Below are positions 54,434 through 64,000 of a stretch of 64,000 bases of DNA, in pieces. Position 1 is the stretch's first letter. The number at the start of each line of letters is the position of its first letter. A model generated the notes under the pieces. It saw only the letters and a program-made list of their open reading frames with translations. It was not told the DNA's origin and searched no databases. The DNA lies in contig NC_135211.1 of NCBI RefSeq assembly GCF_052324685.1, forward strand, positions 3,462,497-3,526,496. The letters are read 5' to 3'. A program made the position numbers and the translations under genes. The DNA comes from Brachyhypopomus gauderio. Taxonomy: Eukaryota; Chordata; Actinopteri; Gymnotiformes; Hypopomidae.

Positions 54434-57220
54434 GTGTCTGTGCCCCGGGTTAAATTAAATCATAAGAAAATAGTCCGTCCTAAGTTTTTAACTAATATTC
54501 AAACTTCACATCCAATTATTACCTATATGACCGATCTGAAAATTGGATTAATTAATATTCGATCACTCAACTCTAAAGCAGTTTTTATGAATGAACTTAT
54601 AACTGACCAGAAAATTGATATTTTATGTCTAACTGAAACGTGGATTCAATCTGGTGACTATTTATCTCTAAACGAAGCCACTCCAAATGTATATAGACCA
54701 CCAGGGCCTTACTCAGATTTCTTAAAAGATTTCACAGATTTTACAGCAAATTTAGCAGTTAGTAGTGACAAAATAATAATGGTAGGAGACTTTAACATAC
54801 ATTTTGATAATGCGGAGGATCCACTGACAAGGGCTTTTACTTCTATATTGAACTCTGTTAGCATTACACAAAACGTTGTAGGACCCACACACTATCAAAA
54901 TCATACCCTAGATTTAATCTTAACGTTGGGTATTGACGTAGATAATATAAATATACTCCCGCAAACCGTAGCTATCTCTGATCACTATTTAGTCAAATTT
55001 GAGATTCATCTTAACATAAATACCCGCCCGTCTCCTCGGCAGTGTATAAAGCGCTCGATAAATTCATTAACATCAACACAGTTTATTGAAGCCCTCCCTG
55101 ATTTAACTGCTCTAGCCCACTCGCCATCCTATCCAGGAGAGTTAGACAGTCTAACCAACTGCATAGAGAATACCTGCAGATCAGCTCTAGATATAGTAGC
55201 TCCACTCAAATATAAAAAGACTAGATCTAAAAAACTCGCTCCGTGGTACACTGACCAAACTAGAAACTTAAAACAAATAGCACGTAAATTAGAGCGTAAA
55301 TGGCGATCTACTAAGTTGGAAGTATTCTACTGTGCCTGGAAGGATAGCATCATTGACTACAAACGGGCACTCGCTAAAGCACGCTCAGCATACCTAGCCT
55401 CACTGATAGAGAAAAATAAAAACAATCCTAGATTTCTTTTTAATACTATTTCCAAACTTACAAAAAATCAAGCAGGCGCAGAACCTCAGATTCCAGTAAA
55501 CCTCACTAGTAATGTATTTATAGATTTTTTTGATAATAAAATAGAGAATATTAGACAAAATATAAAACCTTTTATTAGCAATACAACTGGTATGTCATCT
55601 GGTTTGGTTGACATCGATTTAAATCGCATACTGGGAGAAAAACTTGATGCTTTTCATCCACTCCCACAATCAGAATTAGAGAAAATAATTTCTTCCTTAA
55701 ATTGTGCTACCTGCACACTAGACTCTGTTCCATCAAAGTTATTAAAAGAGGTATTACCAGCGGTAACTGAACCTCTTCTAACTATAGTTAACTCATCCAT
55801 TACAATAGGTCACATGCCCAAATCATGTAAATTAGCAGTTATTAAACCTCTGATTAAGAAACCAAATCTTGATCCTACTGTACTATCTAATTATAGACCC
55901 ATTTCAAACACATCATTTATATCTAAGATCATAGAAAAAGCTGTTGCCCAGCAATTATGCCTATATCTGCATAGGCATCACATATTTGAAAAGTTCCAAT
56001 CTGGTTTTAGGCCCCATCACAGTACTGAAACAGCATTAGTTAAAGTAACAAATGACCTCCTCCTTGCTTCAGATCAAGGTTATGTATCGCTGTTAGTGCT
56101 TCTTGATCTTAGTGCAGCTTTCGACACAATTGATCATAGGATCTTGCTAGAAAGGTTAGAACGCTGGGTTGGAGTCTCTGGCACAGCCCTTTCATGGTTT
56201 CATTCTTACTTAACAAATCGCTATCAGTTTGTAGAGCTCAATAATATTCCATCCAAACGTACAAAAGTTAAATATGGGATCCCGCAAGGCTCCATTCTAG
56301 GACCACTATTATTTACATTATATATGCTACCATTGGGCACAGTTATAAACAAACATGGTGTCAATTTTCACTGCTATGCAGATGACACTCAACTTTACAT
56401 ATCAGCCAAACCTGATGACAAACTCAGTTTAAGAAAAATTGAGGCCTGTGTAAAAGATATTAAATGCTGGATGTCTCTAAACTTCCTCCAACTTAATGAG
56501 GACAAAACAGAAGTTCTTCTTCTGGGCCCTAAGGCCTCAAAACAGAAAATTCCAGATCTAATGCTTAATCTCGCAGGCTACCCCATTACACCTGGCACAG
56601 TAGCCAAAAACCTAGGCGTCATACTCGACTCTGACCTATCATTTGATAAATACATAGATAATACTACTAGGATAGCTTTTCTACATCTCCGTAACATTGC
56701 TAAATTAAGAAATGCATTATCACAGGATGATGCGGAAAAATTGGTGCACGCCTTTGTTAGCACTAGATTAGACTACTGCAATGCACTACTGTCAGGATGT
56801 TCAAATAGGAATCTAAATAAACTTCAAATAGTTCAAAATGCCGCAGCCAGGGTTCTGACCAGAACTAGAAAATTTCAGCATATCAGTCCAGTCCTATCAG
56901 CCCTGCATTGGCTCCCAGTTAAATTCCGTATTGACTTTAAAATTCTTTTATTAACTTATAAAGCATTGCACGGGCTTGCTCCTGAGTACCTTCAGGAACT
57001 TATTTCCTATTACGAACCCCCACGCCCACTAAGATCACAGGGTGCTGGTCTTTTATTAGTTCCAAAAATTAATAAGGTAACAGCAGGGGGAAGAGCCTTT
57101 TCTTGTAAGGCCCCCCAGCTTTGGAATAATCTTCCTAAATGCGTCCGGGACTCCGACACAGTCACAATCTTTAAGTCTAGGTTGAAAACCCACTTATTTA
57201 GTTTAGCGTTTGATAATTAA
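54434..57220 (+). CDS. LINE ORF2: AP endonuclease (internally shortened) and reverse transcriptase, 928 aa
   Basis: Uninterrupted frame. The endonuclease begins at [14 protein letters not shown] and has LCLTETW and GDFNIHFDN, then SDHYLVKFE. Between SLNEATP and NVYRPPG the middle part normally containing the GRGGG-type segment is absent, an in-frame loss of perhaps 50-70 residues (estimate from family memory). [55 protein letters not shown] and the catalytic [12 protein letters not shown]. The C-terminal domain ends [16 protein letters not shown]. The stop at 57218 leaves a normal 3' UTR. The endonuclease gap probably disables self-mobility. Confidence 0.92.
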   Translation: MSVPRVKLNHKKIVRPKFLTNIQTSHPIITYMTDLKIGLINIRSLNSKAVFMNELITDQKIDILCLTETWIQSGDYLSLNEATPNVYRPPGPYSDFLKDFTDFTANLAVSSDKIIMVGDFNIHFDNAEDPLTRAFTSILNSVSITQNVVGPTHYQNHTLDLILTLGIDVDNINILPQTVAISDHYLVKFEIHLNINTRPSPRQCIKRSINSLTSTQFIEALPDLTALAHSPSYPGELDSLTNCIENTCRSALDIVAPLKYKKTRSKKLAPWYTDQTRNLKQIARKLERKWRSTKLEVFYCAWKDSIIDYKRALAKARSAYLASLIEKNKNNPRFLFNTISKLTKNQAGAEPQIPVNLTSNVFIDFFDNKIENIRQNIKPFISNTTGMSSGLVDIDLNRILGEKLDAFHPLPQSELEKIISSLNCATCTLDSVPSKLLKEVLPAVTEPLLTIVNSSITIGHMPKSCKLAVIKPLIKKPNLDPTVLSNYRPISNTSFISKIIEKAVAQQLCLYLHRHHIFEKFQSGFRPHHSTETALVKVTNDLLLASDQGYVSLLVLLDLSAAFDTIDHRILLERLERWVGVSGTALSWFHSYLTNRYQFVELNNIPSKRTKVKYGIPQGSILGPLLFTLYMLPLGTVINKHGVNFHCYADDTQLYISAKPDDKLSLRKIEACVKDIKCWMSLNFLQLNEDKTEVLLLGPKASKQKIPDLMLNLAGYPITPGTVAKNLGVILDSDLSFDKYIDNTTRIAFLHLRNIAKLRNALSQDDAEKLVHAFVSTRLDYCNALLSGCSNRNLNKLQIVQNAAARVLTRTRKFQHISPVLSALHWLPVKFRIDFKILLLTYKALHGLAPEYLQELISYYEPPRPLRSQGAGLLLVPKINKVTAGGRAFSCKAPQLWNNLPKCVRDSDTVTIFKSRLKTHLFSLAFDN

Positions 57221-57930
57221 TATCCCCCTTAGATAAAAGTACAGATCCAGGGGTTCATAGACAAAGGGTTTTATGGTAGACTGGGGCGCTGGTGCTGTCG
57301 TCCTGTCACTGCTCGTGGTCACTCAAGTTTGTTGACAGTGCAGTGGACGGATGCCATTGTCTCAGAATGCCCCCAAGCCTATGTTACCTTCTGGTTCTGC
57401 CTTTTTAGCTAGGCTGTAATAATTTAACTAAATGCCGGAGTTGCTGCCACACTCCGGAAATGTTTATAATTTTACCTGTCCTGTATATGTCCTCATACAG
57501 AGCTAATTTTCCCTGTTTCATTTCTCCACATGGCTGCCCGCCTGTTTGAGGAATAATGAGATGAGGAGACCAGCGATCCATCCTGAGCCAGCCACCTCCT
57601 GCCTAACTGGATGCATACATCATGATGGACATTATTACATATTTTTCATTTTCTTTCTCTTCTTTCTGTCTAAATTGTTGTTGTTGTTGTCATGGTGACC
57701 GGTGTCGGCCAGAGGAGGATGGGTTCCCCCCCTGAGTCTTGGTTCCTCTCAAGGTTTCTTCCTCATGCAAAAAACTAGGGAGTTTTTCCTTGCCACTGTC
57801 GCCCTTGGCTTGCTCACTGGGGGCTAGGACTCGGCACTTGTAAAGCTGCTTTGTGACAACAACTGTTGTAAAAAGCGCTATATAAATAAAATTTGATTGA
57901 TTGATTGAGTCAGAGTCTGATGGTCCACAG

Positions 57931-58506
57931 TATCAAAAGCTGCTGAGAGGTCTAACATGACCAGCAGAACTGTTTTTTTTTGGCATCAAGGGACAAAAGA
58001 ACATCATTTTGTACTTTAAGTAGTGCAGATTCTACACTATGACAAAATCTAAAACCAGACTCGAATTTTTCAAATAAGTTATGGGATTCTAGATAAGATT
58101 GCAACTGAATAAAAACAACCCTTTCCAGAACTTTAGATAAGAATGACAGATGAGAAATTGGTCTGAAGTTAGAAAGAACTGTATGATCTAGACCTGTTTT
58201 TTAAGGAGTGGCCTGACCACAGTGTGCTTAAAGATGGACGGGATAAAACCTGAACTTAGACAGCTATTAAAAATGTCAAAAGACAGGGAAAGATAGTGTC
58301 AAAGAACTGCTTGAACATCTTAGAAGGAATGATGTCCAGAGGACAGTTTGTGGATTTCATTTGTTGAACCACTTGTGAGATGGGGTAGCAAGATCAACTC
58401 AAACTGGTTAAAAACAGAAGATGTTATTGGAAAAGCATATTGATGCACTTGTACAGCATTATGTGTACTAGCAATGTTCTGCTTAATAGAGTCTATTTTG
58501 TTTAAA
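57931..58506 (-). pseudogene. Older LINE, second block (upstream RT part), minus strand
   Basis: Continues the element at 52136-53174: on the minus strand [12 protein letters not shown] reads up to the duplicated TGTGGACCATCAGA, where the younger LINE split the gene. Further upstream text has the YLESHNLFEKFESGF-like region of RT. It is 5'-truncated and stops near 58506, against a gypsy fragment. Confidence 0.8.
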
Positions 58507-59712
58507 GACCATCACCCTCTACCCCCATGGCTACCGCCTTTGAAGCTCTCGAGCAGGCCATGATATTTACTAAACTCGACATTAGTAGTGCCTACAATTT
58601 GGTCAGGGTGAGAGTGGGTGACGAGTGGGAGACTGCCTTTATCTCCCCATCAGGCCATTATGAATATCTAGTCATGCCGTTTGGCCTAATGAATGCCCCA
58701 GCCATATTCCAGCGCTTCATTAATGAAGTGCTGAGAGAAGCCCTGGACAGATACGGCTTTGTATATCTGGATGATATTCTTATTTATAGCCAGTCTGAGT
58801 CCGAGCACATGAAACACGTAAGGCGAGTGTTGCAACTACTACTGGAAATTCACCTATATGTGAAACGTTGATAACCTAAAGAGGCAATTCACTTCGGAAC
58901 CGGTGCTTTGTATGCCCGATCCGGAGATACCATTCGTGGTTGAGGTGAACGCCTCCGACTATGGGGGCCCTTCCTAAGCTCTACCCATGTATTTATTATT
59001 CACACCGCATATCACCCACTGAACGCAACTATGATGTGGGGGACAAGGAACTGCTGGCGGTCAAATTGACCTTAGAGGAGTGGAGGCACTGGCTGGAGGG
59101 GGCCAAACACCCATACTTAGTTTGGACTGACCATAAGAACCTGGCCTACCTCCAGCAGGCCAAGCGTCTGAACCCCAGACAGGCCAGGTGGTCCTTGCTT
59201 TTCGGGCACTTTGATTTCACCATCTCCTACTGACCTGGTACAAAAAACGTTAAGCCTGAAGCTCTGGCCTGCCAGTGGGGGTCGCCCCCGACCTGTCTGA
59301 GCCCAGTACTGTATTACCAGCTTCCAAAATAGTGGCACCCATACAGTGGGCTGTGGAAGCCGAGGTCAAACGATCACTCTCCAGTGATCCCGGGCCTGGT
59401 GGTGGTTCCTCCGGTCGTCTGTACATCCACCCTAAATTAAGTAATGGAGTGGGGTCACAACTCACCTTTCGCTGCTCATCCTGGGTCATGTCATACGTTT
59501 ACGCTCCTTCAGGGCAAATTTTGGTGGCCCAGGATGCACCAGGAGGTGGCTCATTTTGTCTCTGCATGTGAGACGTCCACCAAAAACAAGGTGACTCATT
59601 CCAAACCTATCGGGTTATTACGCCTTCTCCCTATTCCTTCCAGGCCTTGGACTCATGTAACCCTAGATATTGTCACTGGTTTACCTCCCTCTTGGGGTAG
59701 CACAAACATCCT
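58507..59712 (+). pseudogene. Gypsy pol fragment: RT, RNase H and integrase pieces
   Basis: RT from [18 protein letters not shown] through the catalytic [10 protein letters not shown] (to 58871), then a deletion, RNase H (EVNASDYG, a frameshift, [22 protein letters not shown], to 59233), stops, and the integrase zinc finger with LDIVTGLPPS (to 59712). It shares the run GATAACCTAAAGAGGCAATT with the remnant at 41613-44686 (41687 region), so it is the same family. Confidence 0.85.
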
Positions 59713-60514
59713 TGGTTTCGTTTTACGCGTTGTATTTTTCCGCGTCCTTTTAGTTGTCTTTGTTATTTTGTTTCTTTCACCCGTCTCTCTGCGGTTGAGT
59801 TTCGTTTTACACGCATTGAGTTTTCCACGTTGTTTTTTGTTCCCGTTTCCTCCGTACTCTCACAGGTTAGTTTTCTTTTACGCGTCGAGTTTTCCACATT
59901 GTTTTTGTGTTGGTTATTCTGTGCTGTGATACGTGTTCCCTTCTCACACTGACTTTTTGCTCTGCCAAACTTTCTGTCAGCATGAGCGGGCACTTGGGTC
60001 CACCCTTCTTTCTGTTTCTTTACGCAGTGTGTACATTCCCGTATTCACCGCGTTACATAGGCTTAGGGTTACTTTATCATGTTGTACGAAAATTAGGCAT
60101 CCCTTATACTTCTCTGTCCACCTTAAGAACTATATGACTCTATATCAACCAATGAAAATGCAAAAAATTGGTCACATGCTCTACAGGTGACCATTTTGTT
60201 TCCTTTTTCAGCACATATGCACAAGTCACATGGCATCATTTTTTCCTCTCAAAAGTGTCTTTTTCAGCAATTTCCATCCAATTTTACATCTTTAAAAATC
60301 TAAACATTATTTGTTGGTAAGTGAAGATGTATTTTCAAACATTTTACATGAGATTTAATCAAATATATCTCAGAAAAATACAAAAAACTGCATGTTACCC
60401 TGAGGCAACACTGTACTATAATGAAATCACATGTGCACAAATTCTAACTCGAAACTTAATGCAGCAGTGCATACAATATTTTTCAATTATTTATATGAAT
60501 TTCATGTATTTTCC
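59713..60514. other. Unassigned sequence next to gypsy and Tc1 fragments
   Basis: 59720-59940 has repeated GTTTTACRCGTTG and GAGTTTTCCACRTTGTT phrases in three rough tandem units, perhaps an LTR or UTR remnant. The rest is AT-rich with no supported feature. Confidence 0.45.
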
Positions 60515-61379
60515 AGGAAAACGAGTTGTGTTTTTACCAAATAGTTCTACTTTGGTTTCATCTGACCATATGACATTCTCCAACATCAATGAACATCCAA
60601 ATGCTCTCTAGCAAACTTCAGACGTGCCTGGATATGGACTGGCTTAAGCAGGGGGACACGTCTGGCACTGCAAGATCTGAGTCCCTGGCGTCGTAGTGTG
60701 TTGCTGATGGTAGCCTTTGTAACGTTGGTCCCAGCTTTCTGCAGGTCATTCACTAGATCGCCCCTTGTGGTTCTGGGATTTTTCCTCACCGTTCTTGTGA
60801 TCATTTTGACCCCACGGGCTGAGATCTTGCGTGGAGCCCCAGATCAAGGGAGATTAGTAGTGGTCTTGTAGGTCTTCCATTTTCTGATTATTGCTCCCAC
60901 AGTAGATTTCTTCACACCAAGCTGGTTGCCTATTGCAGATTCAGTCTTCCCAGCCTGGTGCAGGTCTACAATTTGGTTTCTGGTGTCCTCTGACAGCTCT
61001 TTTGTCTTCACCATAGTGGAGTTTGGAGTGTGACTGTTTGAGGTTGTGGGCAGGTGTCTTTTATACTGTTAACGACTTCAAACATGTGCCATTAATACAG
61101 GTAATGAGTGGGGGAAAGAGGAGCCTCTTAAAAAAGAAGTTACAGGTCTGTGACAACTAGAAGTCTTGCTTGTTTGTAGGTGACCAAATACTTATTTTCC
61201 ACCATAATTTGCAAATAAATTCTTTAAAAGTCAGACAAAATAATTTTCTCAATTTTTTTTCACATTTTGTCTCTCACAGTTGAGGTCTACCTATGATGAC
61301 AATTACAGGCCTCTCTCATCTTTTTAAGTGGGAGAACTTGCACAATTGGTGACTGACTAAATACTTATTTTCCCCACTG
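60515..61379 (-). mobile_element. Truncated Tc1-like transposon, minus strand
   Basis: The end TACTTATTTTCCCCACTG with TA at 61380-61381 is a Tc1 terminus. The element runs leftward through a 5' leader into the transposase gene and stops about half-way. It is a different family from the two intact copies. Confidence 0.88.
60600..61014 (-). pseudogene. Tc1 transposase N-terminal fragment with a stop
   Basis: From [16 protein letters not shown] (ATG at 61012-61014) through the first helix-turn-helix ([18 protein letters not shown]), an in-frame TGA where a codon before SGAPRKIS is expected, then [19 protein letters not shown] and [16 protein letters not shown]. Soon after, the frame slips near the first catalytic Asp (SDETKVELFG is readable in another frame), and the rest is lost. 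Confidence 0.88.
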
Positions 61380-61381
61380 TA

Positions 61382-62370
61382 ATTCCCCCCTGGGAACTCT
61401 CATCTCTTATACTTTAGTTCATAAGCACACAAGGTGTTCACGAGGTGAACATGAGGTGATTAAAACATATGATTGGATGAACTTGACACAAATCACACAT
61501 GATTTGACAAATGTATATTGGCCCCTCCCCTCATGCTCCATCCACACTTGGCAGTCTTGTTATGGTGTGAGTGCTGCCGTGTCCCCTTCCATGTTGAGAC
61601 TAGGAGACCAGCTGGTGTCTCCAGTATGGATAAGAGTGAGGTCACTCTAGGAACATCAGACACCCAGAGTGGGTCGATGACGTGGCAGAGGACAGACAGT
61701 ATTCCTCTAAGGCCTACTGACCCACACCAGACACTGAATGACTTCAGTGTCCTACTTACATGATTAACACATATATAGGTAAAAAGATCTAGCTTATACA
61801 TAACTATTACATTTTACTATGTAACTATTATGATTAACATACTAATAAAGCATAGCATCAAGGAAAATATTAACATTTCCACACCACATAAGCAAGAAAA
61901 ACATTAATTTTTTTTTTTGCAAATGATATCCTAATGTGTACCATAGAGGGTTAACCCTTTGTTAACCCTTTACCCTTCCCATACATTTCGCAAGATTGTT
62001 TCTACGTATCTTCAGTCCATAATAAGTCCAAAAAATGGTACTGAAAAATTGGGACATACCAAGCTTTAATTTAGCAAATTATACACACTGTTGCCAACGT
62101 AGTGACTGTAGCACTATCTGGTGATTTAGTAGTGAAGCTGTTCTCTTCAGCATGGACATTGGGATAGACGGATAGATCTTGATTTGTGAAATCACTAGAA
62201 AAAAAACTTTACACCATGCCAAATAGTAAACAAATTAAAATCTTAGTGTTTCTAGTTCTGCATTATACTTGGACCATTAGGTTCTAATGAACTGCTTAAC
62301 GGTCATTTTTGCTTCCATTTTCGTCATTCTCTTGTAGCTAATCATCGCCATCTAGTACATATTCATAAAT
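61382..62370. other. Non-coding, with one unexplained short open frame
   Basis: 61518-61763 (+) encodes 81 codons ending SDTQSGSMTWQRTD and DFSVLLT. A plausible acceptor (CACTTGGCAG, ends 61556) lies before it, so it could be a last exon of something, but I recognise no family. A GGGTTAACCC-type inverted motif lies at about 61948-61975. Nothing else is supported. Confidence 0.35.
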
Positions 62371-63324
62371 GGGTCATTCCAGGATTTTGGTACATTTCCT
62401 GTCCCACCACTTAAATTTCAAATGTACCTATCCAAAATATCTAAATGACTATTTTTTTTAAACATTGTACTTGTTATAAGACAAACTGTAAAATTTGGTG
62501 GAAAAATAAGCGCCTTAGATATTATTCAAAAGACTGAATACCTTTGAACCACCTCAAAAAATGGCCATTTTCTCTTGTCCCACACATTGGGTGACCAACT
62601 CCTTTGCCAAATTTAACAATTAAAATAAGCTCTAAATAAATTACTTCCTCTTGTATATTGTTGAAATGCATCTCCTTTACTTATGAAAACAACTTATTTG
62701 GTCTACATTGTATTGCATGTCACAGTTTTTACACTATTAAGTTGTGTCCCACAACATGTGCGCAGCCCTGTTACCATAAGGAATTTTATCTGGCAGAGAA
62801 AGGGTTAAAAATATTTGTGTACTAGCACAAAGGAATTTGCATCACAAGGACATTTCCTGCCCACATGGCAAGAAAAATGGTAAGTGCTCTAATAATTTTC
62901 AAGGTTTTTTTCCAAATATGTTTGTCCAAGTTGTGTGTGTCACTCAGTGAATGCAACCCTGTTCCTCATATTATAAGACTAATATTGAGTAGAGTCAAAA
63001 TTTACTTTATATACTTATATAACCATATTTGTCCTTGATCTTGTATACATAGCTAAATTTTACAGTGAGCATCTGTTCCTGGGGTAGACCACAACTTAGC
63101 CTAAATTTGCAACCCTGTTAGTCGCAACCCTGTTACTGCATACCAATTTACTGCACACTAATCTAATAAAGAAAAAACGTCTTCCATATCTGAGATTGAC
63201 GAATCAAACTTTTTGATAGTTTATAACCTGTAGATTATAAATATATGATTTAAAATGATCAAATTGAAGATCAAATTTTCAGAAGTTACCACCCCTGAAA
63301 TGTACCAAAATCCTGGAATGACCC
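62371..63324. mobile_element. Unclassified element with perfect 28-bp terminal inverted repeats, 954 bp
   Basis: 62371-62398 (GGGTCATTCCAGGATTTTGG and 8 more bases) is the exact reverse complement of 63297-63324. AAAT flanks both sides. The interior is AT-rich and contains repeated CAACCCTGTTA and GTCCCAC phrases and no long open frame. It looks like a non-autonomous DNA element of a class I cannot name. Confidence 0.75.
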
Positions 63325-63358
63325 AAATAACGATCATAAATACATTTTCACAGCTAAG

Positions 63359-63360
<2 letters not shown>

Positions 63361-63434
<74 letters not shown>
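63361..63434. repeat. (AC)n microsatellite, about 37 units
   Basis: A pure AC tract of about 74 bp, 37 bases after the element with 28-bp ends. Confidence 0.97.
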
Positions 63435-63436
<2 letters not shown>

Positions 63437-64000
63437 CTTGTCACTGCGTTATAACTGTTTGGGGGGTTTTGTTGTTGTTCTTTTACTTCTGCGTCTTCTG
63501 TGATTTCCTAGTCATAAAGCGCATATTTTCTCTTTACACACAGGTCATGGTTATAGTAGTAGGCTACAGATTGTAACTGGGGTTTTCGTTTACACAGTGA
63601 GGTCATGGTTATATAAGTACAGTTTGTAACTGGTGTGTATTTTGATCAGTAGAACTGAAATCTGGGCTTGTTGATAGAAGGAGTTTGACTGAAAAACAAG
63701 GAAATATAACACCTATAAATGGACGTAATTATTCTCAAGTTATTCTAAACGTCGTCCGAAGCGAGTAAGATTAACGTGATGGTTAATGTGCGTTTTTGCT
63801 TTGACTCACTGATTTAATATCTATGTGTAATTTCACTGTCCACATGCTGAAAGTGTCCCACCTACATGCCACACACGCTGTTTAAAAGATCACCGAAAGA
63901 TAAGATTCCTCTGCGAGTTCAAGGGTCTGATCCGTGACCCATAGTAAACTGGACAACCAAGGAACACGTTTAAGACCGGGAACTACGTGTGCAACTTTAA
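63435..64000. other. Non-coding sequence at the window end
   Basis: An imperfect direct repeat (GGTCATGGTTATAGTAGTAG and GGTCATGGTTATATAAGTAC, at about 63544 and 63602) is followed by unique-looking sequence. It could be the promoter side of a gene beyond the window; no exon is recognisable. Confidence 0.4.

Larger units (their letters stand above)
53175..57915 (+). mobile_element. L2-type LINE, nearly full length, inserted into an older LINE
   Basis: 4.74 kb with two open reading frames and a (TTGA)n tail. The 15-bp TCTGATGGTCCACAG is at 53160-53174 and 57916-57930, a typical LINE target duplication. The 5' UTR is about 250 bases, GC-rich at its start. The 3' UTR is about 690 bases and carries the GAGTCTTGGTTCCTCTC and GCGCTATATAAATAAA motifs seen in the two LINE tails next to the SULT genes, so they are one family. 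Confidence 0.93.

Overview
The window is vertebrate nuclear DNA, most likely from a teleost fish. The genes have introns with GT-AG junctions. About half of the sequence is made of transposon families common in fish: Tc1 elements with a D153/D244/E279 transposase, sushi-like chromoviruses, L2-type LINEs, hAT elements and MITEs. (CA)n microsatellites are very dense. There are no operons, CRISPR arrays or prokaryotic signals. I could not name the species.

Three host genes can be assembled completely. (1) At 16-8531 on the minus strand there is an eight-exon fringe glycosyltransferase gene (367 aa, closest by eye to manic fringe), which modifies Notch. Its 5.7 kb first intron holds a 28-copy 36-bp minisatellite and an intact Tc1 transposon. 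(2 and 3) Two tandem cytosolic sulfotransferase genes lie on the plus strand, SULT-A (22324-40465) and SULT-B (47703-50605). Each has six exons with the same splice phases and encodes 299 aa; they differ at about 26 residues. They belong to one tandem duplication (21463-41612 and 44687-51466).

Comparing the two duplicates gives the empty site for several insertions. SULT-A has grown to 18 kb against 2.9 kb for SULT-B. Intron 3 of SULT-A took a 401-bp hAT MITE and intron 5 a roughly 1.07 kb repeat. Intron 4 took a hAT element flanked by 8-bp duplications that now spans 13.5 kb, because a Ty3/gypsy element (itself holding a second gypsy element with a 5-bp target duplication) and a chromodomain-type gypsy landed inside it. 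SULT-B carries in its upstream region a hAT-like MITE whose centre has expanded into about 60 copies of a C-rich 31-bp repeat.

Region by region: 1-8.5 kb fringe; 8.5-13.3 kb non-coding with microsatellites; 13.3-15.0 kb a second, almost identical Tc1; 15-18.9 kb non-coding; 18.9-20.9 kb a cluster of MITEs, one nested; 21.5-41.6 kb SULT-A and its insertions; 41.6-44.7 kb a decayed gypsy element broken by a LINE fragment and a hAT element; 44.7-51.5 kb SULT-B; 51.3-58.5 kb LINEs, including a nearly full-length L2-type LINE (53175-57915) inserted into an older LINE with a 15-bp duplication; 58.5-59.7 kb another gypsy fragment; 60.5-61.4 kb a truncated Tc1; 62.4-63.3 kb an unclassified element with perfect 28-bp inverted ends; then non-coding sequence.

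I found no undescribed molecular system. The strongest leads are the two near-identical intact Tc1 copies, the sulfotransferase pair with contrasting decay and many amino-acid changes, the repeat expansion inside a MITE, and the unclassified 954-bp element.
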